DNA from: an uncultured Acidobacteriia bacterium
GTDB taxonomy: Bacteria; Acidobacteriota; Terriglobia; Bryobacterales; Bryobacteraceae
Direction: 5' to 3'
Length of the DNA stretch: 64,000 nucleotides
Assembly (NCBI GenBank): GCA_903900705.1
Contig: CAIUOG010000110.1
Span: forward strand, 1-64,000
Both the position numbers and the translations under genes were made by a program. Each line of letters begins with the position of its first letter. The stretch's first letter is position 1. Below the pieces are notes generated by a model. That model did no database searches, had not been told where the DNA came from, and was given only the letters and a program-made list of their open reading frames with translations. Positions 39,522 to 48,507 of this stretch are shown one piece after another.

Positions 39522-41888
39522 TCAGAAGCGGCGCAGGCGGGACGAGTTCCACGCAACGAACAGGCTGGAGGTGACCATCGCGCCCGCTCCGAGGATTGGA
39601 TTCAGGTGGCCCAGCGCGGCGAAACTGATACCGGCCACGTTGTAGGCAAAGGCCCAGAACAGGTTTTGCCTGATGATCAGCAGCGTCCGGCGGGCCAGAT
39701 CGAAAACGTCCGTGATGCGGTTCAGCTGATTCGTCATCAGCACCACGTTCGAGGCTTTCATGGCCAGGTCTGCGCCGGAGCCCATCGCGATGCCGAGGTC
39801 AGCCTCGGCGAGCGCCGGACCGTCATTCACGCCGTCACCCACCATCACGACGCGCCGCCCGGCTGCCTTCAGATCCGCAAGGAAGCGGCGTTTGCCTTCG
39901 GGCAGGACCTCGGCATGATACTCGTCCGCGCCAATGGCGGCGGCGACGGCGGCCACGGTCATGGCGGAATCTCCGGAAACGAGCAGCACGCGCATGCCCC
40001 GCCGCTTGAGACTGGCGATAAGCGCGGGGGCGTCTTCGCGGATCCGGTCGCCAAAAACCAGAGAGCCCCGCACCTGGCCGTCCCAGCCATAAAACGCGAC
40101 CGTGTGCCCCTGCCGTTCCGCGGCGTCCGTTTCATCCGGAAGGGGCAGACCCAGTTCCGCGATCAGCCTGCGATTTCCGCAGAACACGCGGTGCTCACCC
40201 ACCGTTCCGATGATTCCCTGGCCTTTCACGATTTCCACGTCGTGCGCACCGGGCACATCGCCGGCTTTGGCAACCTTCTCAAACATCGCCACGACGGCGC
40301 GGCCCAGCGGGTGCTCGGAATACGCTTCCATCGCAGCGAGCAGGGGCAGGTCCGCCGGATTGAACTCCAGCAACTCGAAGCGGCCCTCGGTGACCGTGCC
40401 GGTCTTATCGAGCACCACCGTATCCATGCGCTGCGCGAGTTCAAACGACTTCGGATCGGGAATCAGAATCCCCCGGCGCGATGCGGCGCCCACCGCCGCG
40501 CTGATTGCCAGCGGCGTGGCGATGCCAAGCGCGCAGGGGCACGCAATCACCAGCACCGTGATCGCGCGCAGCAGCGCGTCACCTGGATTCGCTCCGGCGA
40601 GCACCGTGAAAAGGCCCACCAGCAAGGCCAGGACCAGCACGGAAGGAACGAAGATCCGGGAGACCCGGTCCACCGTGCGCTCAATCTCTGAGCGCCGGCT
40701 GAGCGCGGCTTCCACTGAGCGGACAATCCGGGCGAGAACGCTGTCCGAACCCACGGCGGTTGCGCGGACATGCAGAATGCCGCCCGTGTTCAGACTGCCA
40801 CCGGTCACGCGTTCGCCTTTTTGGCGCGCCACGGGGCGGGATTCGCCGGTGAGCACGCTCTCATCCACCCACGACTCGCCATCCGTTACGATGCCATCCG
40901 CCGGAATACGTTCGCCCGCTTTCACGATGAAGATCTCGTCGGTCCGCAGCGCATCGATCGCCACGAAGCGCTCCCGGCCGGCCACCAGCGTGCGGGCCTT
41001 TACGGGCAGCATGTGATAGAGCCCGGTGATGGCTTTGGACGCCGCGGCCTTGGCTCCGCGCTCCACAAAGCGGCCCAGCAGAACCAGTGTCACGATGGCG
41101 CAGGCGATATCGAAATAGATATGCCTGCCGCCGCGAAATACCTCAGCGACGCTGTAGGTAAAGGCGGCGGTGATCCCGATGGCCAGCAGCGTTTCCATGC
41201 GGGCCACGCCCTGACGGAGACCAAGCCAGGCAACGCGCAGAATCGGGATGCCGCACCAGAAGACCACGGGCGTGGCCAGAGCCATTACCACATAGGGCAG
41301 AGTGTGCTGCAGACCGTTGCCCAGATAAACGGAGAGGTTCAGGGTCATGACGTTCAGCCACAGGAAGGCGGCCAGGCCAAGACGAAGAAGCTCTCTGCGC
41401 CGTTCGGCGGAATCGTCCCGCGCCTCGCCGGTATGGGGAGTAATTCTGTAGCCCAGTTCGCGAATGCGGTCTTCGATGCGCGAAGCGGGCAGATACTGCG
41501 GGCAGTAACGCACGCGCAGCAGATCGGAAGTGAAGAAGACCTCGGCCTGGCGGATGGCGCTCTCCTGGCCGAGCACGTGTTCAATCAGCCAGCCGCAGGC
41601 GCCGCACCACATGCCGGAGAGATGGTAGAGCTTCTCTTCCACCATGGCCTCCGCCGGAACGTGTCTGCCCGCCGCGCTTCGTCTGGCGCCGGACACCAGT
41701 CCCAGGGCCAGGCTGCGCTGAAACAGGTCCGTTTCACGCGGGTCCTGGCCTTCCTGAATCGCGCCGCTTTCCCGCAGAATCGCGTAGACATTGCGGCAGC
41801 CGATGCAGCAGAAGGTCTCGCCTTCGGGGCAGGGTTCCGCACACAGTCCGCAGGCGAGATCGCGTTCGGGAAAGACTGCGGCGGTCAT
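39522..41888 (-). CDS. ccoI: Copper-type P1B ATPase, CcoI/FixI-like
   Basis: This 788-residue membrane ATPase begins with a Cys-rich block (CGLCAEPCPEGETFCCIGC), then a degenerate heavy-metal domain with MWCGACG (near residue 93). CPCALGIATP is in the transport helix, DKTGTVTEG holds the phosphorylated Asp, with GHTVAFYGWDG in the nucleotide domain and MVGDGVNDGPALAEADLG. CcoI transporters supply copper to the cbb3 oxidase, whose core genes are upstream in this operon. It is the last gene of the long operon and starts 3 bases after a tiny membrane-protein gene. Confidence 0.92.
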   Translation of the reverse strand: MTAAVFPERDLACGLCAEPCPEGETFCCIGCRNVYAILRESGAIQEGQDPRETDLFQRSLALGLVSGARRSAAGRHVPAEAMVEEKLYHLSGMWCGACGWLIEHVLGQESAIRQAEVFFTSDLLRVRYCPQYLPASRIEDRIRELGYRITPHTGEARDDSAERRRELLRLGLAAFLWLNVMTLNLSVYLGNGLQHTLPYVVMALATPVVFWCGIPILRVAWLGLRQGVARMETLLAIGITAAFTYSVAEVFRGGRHIYFDIACAIVTLVLLGRFVERGAKAAASKAITGLYHMLPVKARTLVAGRERFVAIDALRTDEIFIVKAGERIPADGIVTDGESWVDESVLTGESRPVARQKGERVTGGSLNTGGILHVRATAVGSDSVLARIVRSVEAALSRRSEIERTVDRVSRIFVPSVLVLALLVGLFTVLAGANPGDALLRAITVLVIACPCALGIATPLAISAAVGAASRRGILIPDPKSFELAQRMDTVVLDKTGTVTEGRFELLEFNPADLPLLAAMEAYSEHPLGRAVVAMFEKVAKAGDVPGAHDVEIVKGQGIIGTVGEHRVFCGNRRLIAELGLPLPDETDAAERQGHTVAFYGWDGQVRGSLVFGDRIREDAPALIASLKRRGMRVLLVSGDSAMTVAAVAAAIGADEYHAEVLPEGKRRFLADLKAAGRRVVMVGDGVNDGPALAEADLGIAMGSGADLAMKASNVVLMTNQLNRITDVFDLARRTLLIIRQNLFWAFAYNVAGISFAALGHLNPILGAGAMVTSSLFVAWNSSRLRRF

Positions 41889-41891
41889 GCG

Positions 41892-42035
41892 TTAGTAAGT
41901 GGACTTCGCCACGTTGGTCGGCTTCCCCTTCTCATCGAGAAAAATGGGGTTAGCCTGTCTGGCAATGACGTAGCAGACTATCAGGATCGTGATGAAGAGA
42001 GTCATGACACCGCCGAGCAGCACTTTAAAGTTCAT
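41892..42035 (-). CDS. 47-residue single-helix membrane protein in the ccoG-ccoI gap
   Basis: ATG 42035 overlaps the ccoG stop (ATGA), and the frame ends at 41892, 3 bases before ccoI. It encodes MNFKVLLGGVMTLFITILIV followed by CYVIARQ and a polar tail ending AKSTY. The residues form one transmembrane helix (about 5-24) and a short charged C terminus. The overlap on both sides makes it very likely a translated member of the operon. CcoH/FixH is larger, so this may be a reduced equivalent or an oxidase small subunit. No family was recognised. Confidence 0.7.
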   Translation of the reverse strand: MNFKVLLGGVMTLFITILIVCYVIARQANPIFLDEKGKPTNVAKSTY

Positions 42036-43363
42036 GGAGTTTCCTTTTTTGCGGGCATGAGAAAGGTCATATCAATCGCCTGACGGCGGGCATCGGGCTG
42101 CGTCTCCGTCATCACCCGGAAATGGCTGACCAGGGGCAGCGCGGAACCCTGTGGCACCGCGACGGCGAATTCGCGCTCTGTGGTTTCGCCCGGCTGCACG
42201 GCAATGGGCTGTTGCGCGAGATCGAGCCGCGCGCCGGCGAGACCATCGATGGAAACGACCACGAATTCACTCTTCGAACTGCGGTTCGAGATCAGAACGC
42301 GGAAGTGGTTTTCGATTTCGCCCTCCGCATTGGTGGTGTAGAGCTTCATGGTGCGGACAGGGTTCACCCGCACCATCACCGGGTTGCGCATCGAGAGCGC
42401 GGTGCCGAGCGCACTGGCGTAGCAGAGCATCACGACCAGCACAATTTTCCGTTTGGCATCGCGAATACCCAGGCGGTACCACCACGGCTTATCCGTATCG
42501 GAAGCCAGCTTCGCACCATCCTGGCCCCAGGCGTATTCCACCACCGGGGGGCGATTCACGCGGGTCATGATTTCCTCACACGCGTCAATGCACTCGCCAC
42601 AGTGGATGCATTCGATCTGGAAAGGGGAATCGCGAATGTCGATGCCCATATGGCAGATCCGTACGCACTTTTTGCACTGGATGCAGAGATGGTTCGGGTC
42701 TTTGTACTGCACCAGCAGGGTGTTCTTATCGGAAAGCATGCCCTGCAGATAGCCGTAAGGACAAAGCGTGGTGCAGAACTTCTGGCGGACGAACGCGAAA
42801 TCGAGGAAGGTAATCAGCGTGGTGACGGCGCCGGCAATGCCTCCGGCCGTAATGACGTCGAAGTGGAGCAGGCGGGTGAGCAGATCGCGCGGTTCCACGA
42901 AGTAAGAGATGAAGATAAAAGCGAGAAATACCGAGGCCGCGCCGATCACGCCATAGGTCAGCACCCGATGCAGCAACTGCCGCCGCTCCACCGGCCACGA
43001 AATAAAATTCTTCGTGACCCACCTGCGCAGGCGATCCTCCACGGCCAGAGCCGTTTCGCTGAAGATCATCTGCGGACAGGCGTAGCTGCAGTACACACGG
43101 CCGTAGAACATGGAAAGCGCCACGATGAAGAACATCGTGAACATCAGAGAGAAGAAAATGATGGCGAACTCGTTGATCCAGAGTTCCACGCCCGCAAAAT
43201 AGAAGCGCTGCTTCGGAATGTCGAAGCGCATCAGATTGAAGAACGGCAGCGCGCAGAACACCAGAAAGAAGAACAGGTGGATGCGACGCCTCCGCTCATG
43301 GTGGGGACGATGGGCGGCGGGCGTGGCGGGCGGTTTGTCGTTGATTTGAACGATGGCGGGCAT
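42032..43363 (-). CDS. ccoG: Cytochrome c oxidase accessory protein CcoG/FixG/RdxA
   Basis: From ATG 43363 this is a 443-residue protein with about five helices and two ferredoxin-type sites, CIQCKKCVRICHMG near residue 235 and CIHCGECIDACEEIM near 264. The CcoG-type FDIPKQRFYFAGVELW block near the N terminus and an Ig-like C-terminal domain (GETTEREFAVAVPQGS) are present. CcoG takes part in copper reduction for cbb3 oxidase assembly. Its flanks, a SafE-like protein and CcoI, fit. The long upstream extension of the frame overlaps the neighbour and is rejected. Confidence 0.93.
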   Translation of the reverse strand: MPAIVQINDKPPATPAAHRPHHERRRRIHLFFFLVFCALPFFNLMRFDIPKQRFYFAGVELWINEFAIIFFSLMFTMFFIVALSMFYGRVYCSYACPQMIFSETALAVEDRLRRWVTKNFISWPVERRQLLHRVLTYGVIGAASVFLAFIFISYFVEPRDLLTRLLHFDVITAGGIAGAVTTLITFLDFAFVRQKFCTTLCPYGYLQGMLSDKNTLLVQYKDPNHLCIQCKKCVRICHMGIDIRDSPFQIECIHCGECIDACEEIMTRVNRPPVVEYAWGQDGAKLASDTDKPWWYRLGIRDAKRKIVLVVMLCYASALGTALSMRNPVMVRVNPVRTMKLYTTNAEGEIENHFRVLISNRSSKSEFVVVSIDGLAGARLDLAQQPIAVQPGETTEREFAVAVPQGSALPLVSHFRVMTETQPDARRQAIDMTFLMPAKKETP

Positions 43364-43371
43364 TTGCGCTC

Positions 43372-44067
43372 CTAGTGCATGTGATGCAAATGCTGAGCGG
43401 GCGTAACGAGCCCTCTCCAGATGAGTGCCGCGCCCATCAGCATCACTCCGGCGGCAGCCCAGTTCGGGCCCTTCAGCCCCCACCGGTTCGTTGCGAACAA
43501 CCGATTGATGGTGACGGAGAAGACGCCCAGACCGAGGAGCGGTCCGGCGGTCCCCGCGCCGAACGCGGCCATATCGAGCGCTCCGGCGAGAGGAGTCGCT
43601 GAGGCCACGGAGCGCAGCAGGGCGGCATAAATCATGCCGCACGGGAGCAGGCCCATCAACAGGCCTGTGAAGAACCTGCCGCGCGCGGTGGTCAGGCGGA
43701 GAAGCCTGCCGGCCATGGCGGTGAGGCGCGAAGCCTGCCCGATCTGAATCAGGCCGTTGCCCTTCAGCGCGCCCCACAGCAGAAGACCCGCAACCATCAT
43801 GAAGACGCCACTGATGATCGCCGCTGTATTTTGAATGCCGGCGATGGAGCCCACCAGAGACATCCCGCAGCCCAGCCATCCCGCCACCGCGCCCAGCACA
43901 GAGTACGTGAGAACACGGCCCAGATGGTAGGCGGCGTGTGCGATGGTCTGTTGCGTCCGCGTGCTGTTCGACATCGTCAGCCCGAAGCTCAGAACCAGAG
44001 GCCCGCACATCTGTACGCAATGCAGGCTCCCGGCCAGGCCGAGCGCGAACATGACCAGCAGGTTCAT
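43372..44067 (-). CDS. Sulfite exporter TauE/SafE (UreH-like) family membrane protein
   Basis: This 231-residue protein has six or seven helices and the N-terminal signature GLAGSLHCVQMCGPLVLSFG, including the HCxxMCGP motif that marks the UreH-like transmembrane family found in cco assembly operons. A possible copper-binding set is formed by that Cys/His motif and a His-rich C terminus (PAQHLHHMH). Start ATG 44067 is 9 residues into the overlap with the preceding gene's end (44064), so the two genes are translationally coupled. Probable role is metal handling for the oxidase, by context. Confidence 0.85.
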   Translation of the reverse strand: MNLLVMFALGLAGSLHCVQMCGPLVLSFGLTMSNSTRTQQTIAHAAYHLGRVLTYSVLGAVAGWLGCGMSLVGSIAGIQNTAAIISGVFMMVAGLLLWGALKGNGLIQIGQASRLTAMAGRLLRLTTARGRFFTGLLMGLLPCGMIYAALLRSVASATPLAGALDMAAFGAGTAGPLLGLGVFSVTINRLFATNRWGLKGPNWAAAGVMLMGAALIWRGLVTPAQHLHHMH

Positions 44068-45980
44068 CCGGCCACTCCGTAACTCACGCATTCCGTGCGG
44101 TACTCGAACCGCTGCATCGTAATGGCATGCGTGGGGCATCGCGACGCGCACATCGCGCACCGGATGCAGGTGGATTCATCCTTCGTCATAATGCCGCCCA
44201 TCTGATCCAGTTGTTCGGGCGAGAGCCTGCGCAGTTCCGGCACCGCCACGCCCAGGTTGGTGGAAATTTCCTGCGACCAGCGGTCATCAAGCACAAGGCG
44301 GCTGAGCCCCACCAGCCGGATCAGATTCTGCGGACACACGTCCACACAGCCATTGCAGGCAATGCAGAGCGAAGTATCGAAGACGGTGTTTACGTTGCAG
44401 CGCAGGCAGCGGGAGGCCTGCAGCTGCGCTTCGGATTCCGAATAGGCCTCTTCAACAATATCGATCGAAACCGCGCGCCGTTCCGCGTCAATCACCGGCG
44501 GTTCGTGGCGGATCAGGCGATGCCAGTCGTTCGCCATCGTGTAAGCCGCCGGGTGCCATTGCTTCTGCACCGTGATCTCCGTGCGGATGCCGCGCAGATA
44601 GTCATGCATGGAACGCGCGGCAATCTGCGCCGAGGCTATCGCGTTGATGAAGAGGCGCGGGCCATGCGCGATATCGCCGCAGGCAAACACATCAGGCGCG
44701 GAAGTGGCGTACGTGTCTGGATTGACTTTGATGAGACCGCGATTGGTTTCCACGCCATCTTCCGGGGCGAGGAAGGAGAGATCCGAAGACTGACCGATGG
44801 CAAACAGAATCGTATCGACTTCCAGATCCTGCACGTCGGAATCATTGAACCGCGGGTTGAAGCGCCCGTCCTGATCGAAGACGGAAACGCAGCCGACGGT
44901 CCGGAGCGCGCTCACCCGGCCATTCACTCCGAGAACTTCCTTCGGGCCGCGGCCGTTGTGGAGGTAAATCCCCTCCTCTTCGCCTTCCTCGACTTCACGC
45001 CTGTCGGCCGGCATCTGTTCGCGGCCTTCCAGGCAGATCACATGGACCTGTTTATCGCCGCTCATGCGCAGAGCGGTGCGGGCGATATCGTAAGCGGTCT
45101 TCTCCCCGCGCTCCATCTCGGCGTTGGTTTCTTCGCGCGTGGCCTCGGAACTGACGGGCCGGATGGCGGAACGCGCGACGTCATAGGCAACATTGCCACC
45201 GCCGATCACGGCGACGCGGCGGCCCAGCGGCATGGGCTTGCCTTCGTTGAAGGAACGCAGGAAATCGAGACCGTCATAGACGTTTTCGAGGTCCGCTCCG
45301 GGGATCGTCAGGCGGCGGCCTTTGGGAAGTCCCACGCCGAGGAAGATGGCTTTGTAGCCCTGACGGCGCAGGTCGGCAATGGTGAAATCCCGACCCAGCG
45401 CCATGTTGCATTTGATCTCGACGCCCAGCGATTCAATCGCTTTGATTTCCCATTGCACCAGGTCACGCGGCAGGCGGAACACCGGCACGCCGACCGTCAG
45501 CATGCCACCCGGTTGCGACCACGCTTCGAAGACCGTGACTTTGTAGCCGATGCGCGTGAGATCATGCGCCACGGTGAGCCCGGAGACGCCCGCGCCGATC
45601 ACCGCCACGCGTTCGTAGTCGCCACGGCCCGGAGGCAGCATCTTCTCATTGCAGCCCTCGTGATAGGCGGTGAAGTCTCCGGTTTCAGGACCGTATTTAT
45701 CGGTGACGAAGCGTTTGAGGGCACGGATAGACACCGGTGAATCCACTGAGCCGCGACGGCACGACATTTCACAGGGAGCGCCACAGACGCGGCCGCAAAT
45801 CGAGGCGAACGGATTGGTGGCCCGGGCGATTTTATAAGCGCGCTCATACTCGCCGCCCGCGATTGCCGTGACGTAGCCACAGGCGTCGGTATGGACGGGA
45901 CAGGCCTCGCGGCACTTCACCTGGCGCATCCAGTACTGCGTCGAATCGGGCGGTTGTACCTGGATGAGAGATTGAGTCAT
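44064..45980 (-). CDS. GltD-like FAD/NAD(P)H iron-sulfur oxidoreductase with extra C-terminal ferredoxin domain
   Basis: This 638-residue protein has an N-terminal [4Fe-4S] domain as in GltD/DPYD (Cys 23, 27, 34 and 62, 66, 70, 74), an FAD site GAGVSGLTVAHDL (129-141) and an NAD(P)H site GGGNVAYDVARSA (near 258). A C-terminal ~125 residues carry LRCNVNTVFDTSLCIACNG and a last ferredoxin motif CIRCAMCASRCPTHAI. It lacks a GltB partner nearby. Embedded in a bc-cbb3-ccoG-ccoI operon, it could pass electrons from NAD(P)H into assembly (copper or haem reduction) or the quinone pool. That role is inference. Confidence 0.85.
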   Translation of the reverse strand: MTQSLIQVQPPDSTQYWMRQVKCREACPVHTDACGYVTAIAGGEYERAYKIARATNPFASICGRVCGAPCEMSCRRGSVDSPVSIRALKRFVTDKYGPETGDFTAYHEGCNEKMLPPGRGDYERVAVIGAGVSGLTVAHDLTRIGYKVTVFEAWSQPGGMLTVGVPVFRLPRDLVQWEIKAIESLGVEIKCNMALGRDFTIADLRRQGYKAIFLGVGLPKGRRLTIPGADLENVYDGLDFLRSFNEGKPMPLGRRVAVIGGGNVAYDVARSAIRPVSSEATREETNAEMERGEKTAYDIARTALRMSGDKQVHVICLEGREQMPADRREVEEGEEEGIYLHNGRGPKEVLGVNGRVSALRTVGCVSVFDQDGRFNPRFNDSDVQDLEVDTILFAIGQSSDLSFLAPEDGVETNRGLIKVNPDTYATSAPDVFACGDIAHGPRLFINAIASAQIAARSMHDYLRGIRTEITVQKQWHPAAYTMANDWHRLIRHEPPVIDAERRAVSIDIVEEAYSESEAQLQASRCLRCNVNTVFDTSLCIACNGCVDVCPQNLIRLVGLSRLVLDDRWSQEISTNLGVAVPELRRLSPEQLDQMGGIMTKDESTCIRCAMCASRCPTHAITMQRFEYRTECVSYGVAG

Positions 45981-45995
45981 GGGAGCCCCGGAGAG

Positions 45996-46319
45996 TTACC
46001 GCTGGTCCTTATGCGCTTCGTCTTTTTGCGCGGCGAAAGCTGAGACGCCGATGAAAAACAGTGCGACAACGGCGGCGATGCCGTACATAAGAGACTCATT
46101 AGTGAAGGTCGACAGATTGAACTGCTTCACCAGGGGGCCGCGTTCCGCGTGCTCCACCTCGCCATACATATACAGAATCAAATAGGCAACAGAGGCGCTG
46201 GCGATCACCACGTAGCAGACCCGCAGAAAGACGGGAACCTCTGTGCCTTGTTTTTCGGTAATCCAGCCACCGGCAATCTCATGCACGGGCTGTGCGGTTG
46301 GTTTTACTTCTGCGGCCAT
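45996..46319 (-). CDS. Small membrane protein, two helices, in the cbb3 operon
   Basis: This 107-residue protein has two transmembrane helices (about residues 33-50 VVIASASVAYLILYMYGEV and 77-95 MYGIAAVVALFFIGVSAFA) and a short basic tail. No cofactor motif is visible. It overlaps the start of the preceding ccoQ-like gene by 16 bases. It is probably an accessory or structural subunit of the oxidase. The family was not recognised. Confidence 0.75.
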   Translation of the reverse strand: MAAEVKPTAQPVHEIAGGWITEKQGTEVPVFLRVCYVVIASASVAYLILYMYGEVEHAERGPLVKQFNLSTFTNESLMYGIAAVVALFFIGVSAFAAQKDEAHKDQR

Positions 46320-46480
46320 TGGCTGATCTCCCCTTCTTCAAACACGTGATATTTGGCCTTCTCCTGATCGGGACCCCAGTAGCCACGCTTCCAGCTGCGA
46401 ACGCAGAAGAAAATGCCGCCGCCCAGAAACAGGAAGAACAGAAAGTACGAGAAAAATACGCTTGGATAGGTGTAGTCCAT
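46304..46480 (-). CDS. ccoQ: CcoQ/FixQ-like small subunit (58 residues)
   Basis: ATG 46480 starts 58 codons ending with TAA at 46304. One helix (YPSVFFSYFLFFLFLGGGIF) is followed by CVRSWKRGYWGPD and an acidic end (EEGEIS). The small one-helix design and position after CcoO match CcoQ, although the family is poorly conserved. It lies 14 bases after the ccoO stop. Confidence 0.7.
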   Translation of the reverse strand: MDYTYPSVFFSYFLFFLFLGGGIFFCVRSWKRGYWGPDQEKAKYHVFEEGEISQWPQK

Positions 46481-46494
46481 GGGATTCCCCGGCT

Positions 46495-47064
46495 CTATTT
46501 TTCGTAATCGTTATCGGGACGCCAGTTCTTGGCGCGGCCAAGGCGCTGCAGATAGGCCACCAGCGCATTGAACTCTTCTTCGTTATCGGCAATCCACGGG
46601 AATGGCGGCATGATGGAGCCTGGCACCAGATCCCGGGGATTCCGGAAGTGCGTGCGGTGCCACTGCGCGTCATACTTGCCGCCGACGTGCGAGAGATCCG
46701 GCCCGGTGCGCTTGGTCCCGAACATATGCGGCTGGTCATAGACGAACTCGTCCGGCGTCGAGACGGGCGCATCCACACCGCGCCAGCCGGAACGCTTGGT
46801 ATCGGCGAGCAACGTGCGTGTTTGCTGCGTATGGCAATACCAGCAGCCTTCCCGCGTGTAAATCGCGAGGCCCTTCTTCTCCTGCGCCGTATAGGGCAGC
46901 AGCTTGCCCGTAAGCCCTTTCGCGGGGTCGGAATTCTCAAACGGCTTTCCCCAGCTCTTATCCACCAGAGGCGGGACGATGGTCGTCAGAGAGCCGCCCA
47001 GGAAGAACAGGAGAAGTGCTCCGCCGACGAACAGCTTGGCGTCTTTATCAATCTTGTTGAGCAT
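46495..47064 (-). CDS. ccoO: cbb3-type cytochrome c oxidase subunit II
   Basis: The 189-residue membrane-anchored monohaem cytochrome c has an N-terminal helix (KLFVGGALLLFFLGGSL), then GLAIYTREGCWYCHTQQTR with the single CXXCH and SIMPPFPWIADN supplying the axial Met. This fits CcoO, which passes electrons from donor cytochromes to the active-site subunit. It lies just downstream of ccoN, with 27 bases between. No ccoP gene follows. Confidence 0.93.
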   Translation of the reverse strand: MLNKIDKDAKLFVGGALLLFFLGGSLTTIVPPLVDKSWGKPFENSDPAKGLTGKLLPYTAQEKKGLAIYTREGCWYCHTQQTRTLLADTKRSGWRGVDAPVSTPDEFVYDQPHMFGTKRTGPDLSHVGGKYDAQWHRTHFRNPRDLVPGSIMPPFPWIADNEEEFNALVAYLQRLGRAKNWRPDNDYEK

Positions 47065-47091
47065 GTGATCCTCTCTTACCTTCGTTCCCTG

Positions 47092-48489
47092 TCAGGCCTT
47101 GTTCTCTTTGGCGTTCAGAATCGTCGCCATGAAGTTATAGAGGAAGGCGGTGATGCCGCAGAACATAATGATGCCGGAGAAGAAGCGCACCAGCCAGATG
47201 GGCTTGAGCGCGATGACCGTATCGATAAACGGAATCGACGGGTTGTTCCACTGCCAGCCCTGCCAGAAACCGCCAAGCCAGAGCGTGACGAAGAAGCCCA
47301 GACCTCCGATCATGAAGAACCAGTAGCTCCAGTTGGCCAGCGTATCCGAATAGAGCTTCGTGTTGAAGATGCGCGGCAGCACATGGTAGGTGCCGGCGAT
47401 GGCAAAGAAACTGAAGCAGCCGAGCAGCGCCATGTGGGCGTGGCCAGGAATCCAGTCCGTCTTCGAAACGATGGCGTTCACGGTACGAAGGCTGTGCATG
47501 GGGCCCTGGAAACAGGTGAGCAGATAGAACACCACACCGGACATCAGGAACTTGAGCGACACGTTGTCCCGCACCTGATACCACTGGCCTTTCATGGTGG
47601 CGAAGAAGTTGTAGACCACGCTCCAGACCGGGATCAGCAACATCACGGAAAAAGCGATCGCGATGGTCTGCAGCCACTGCGAAATGGGCCCGTGCAGCAT
47701 GTGGTGAGCGCCCGTCCAGACATAGACGAACGCCAGAGACCAGAAGCCAATCATCGAGAGCTTATGGCTGTGGAGCGGGGCATTGCTGGCGCGGGGAATG
47801 AAATAGTACGCGATCGCGAGACCAACCGGAGTAAAGATCAGGCCGACGGCGTTGTGCACATACATCCAGTTCAGATTGGCCTGGTTGACGCCCGTGGTGA
47901 ACATGGTGGCGAAGTTGCCGGTGATGTAGACGAAGGCGGTCCAGAGAATCGTCCCCATCGTGTACCAGATAGAGACGTACATCTGTTCGTACTTCCGGTT
48001 CGCCACCGTCATGATGATGTTGGTGCCGAACATCACCCAGGCGATGACCACCAGAACATCGAGCCAGGTAGGCAGTTCCGCGTATTCGAGCCCCTGCGTA
48101 TGCCCGGCCAGAAGTTCCACCACGGCGCCGAGAATAATCACATTCCAGAGCGCCGCCGTCGCCAGGCCCAGCTTTTCACTCCACAGCTTCACGCCGCAGA
48201 GCCGGGGAATGATGTAGTAAGTCAGCCCCATGTCGCAGGCCAGCAGCCAGCCGAAAAGCATGCCGTTCACGTGCAGCGGGCGCAGCCGTCCGTAGGTGAG
48301 GATCGAGACCGTCCCCAGCAGTTCCGGCCAGACAAACTTCGCCGCGATGGTGACCGCGATAATCCCGACGATAAAGAAGTACGAGACGGAACTGATGAGA
48401 AACCACTTGCAGGTGGCGTCCGTGTGGACGGTGGTTGTGGCAGTCCGCACGCCGGAGGGCGTCGATTCAATTACCTGTTGTTCTTCCAT
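47092..48489 (-). CDS. ccoN: cbb3-type cytochrome c oxidase subunit I
   Basis: This 465-residue protein has about 12 helices and the CcoN pattern: RLRPLHVNGMLFGWLL (haem-b His) near residue 67, WYTMGTILWTAFVYITGNF, VWTGAHHMLHGP (metal His pair) near 259 and GHAHMALLGCFSFFAIAGTYHV near 350 with the low-spin and high-spin ligand His. It is the oxygen-reducing subunit with low affinity Km typical of the C family. It is preceded by the heptahaem cytochrome, with 18 bases between. Polar N terminus of ~25 residues. Confidence 0.95.
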   Translation of the reverse strand: MEEQQVIESTPSGVRTATTTVHTDATCKWFLISSVSYFFIVGIIAVTIAAKFVWPELLGTVSILTYGRLRPLHVNGMLFGWLLACDMGLTYYIIPRLCGVKLWSEKLGLATAALWNVIILGAVVELLAGHTQGLEYAELPTWLDVLVVIAWVMFGTNIIMTVANRKYEQMYVSIWYTMGTILWTAFVYITGNFATMFTTGVNQANLNWMYVHNAVGLIFTPVGLAIAYYFIPRASNAPLHSHKLSMIGFWSLAFVYVWTGAHHMLHGPISQWLQTIAIAFSVMLLIPVWSVVYNFFATMKGQWYQVRDNVSLKFLMSGVVFYLLTCFQGPMHSLRTVNAIVSKTDWIPGHAHMALLGCFSFFAIAGTYHVLPRIFNTKLYSDTLANWSYWFFMIGGLGFFVTLWLGGFWQGWQWNNPSIPFIDTVIALKPIWLVRFFSGIIMFCGITAFLYNFMATILNAKENKA

Positions 48490-48507
48490 GACTCAGATCC
48501 TCGCTTC

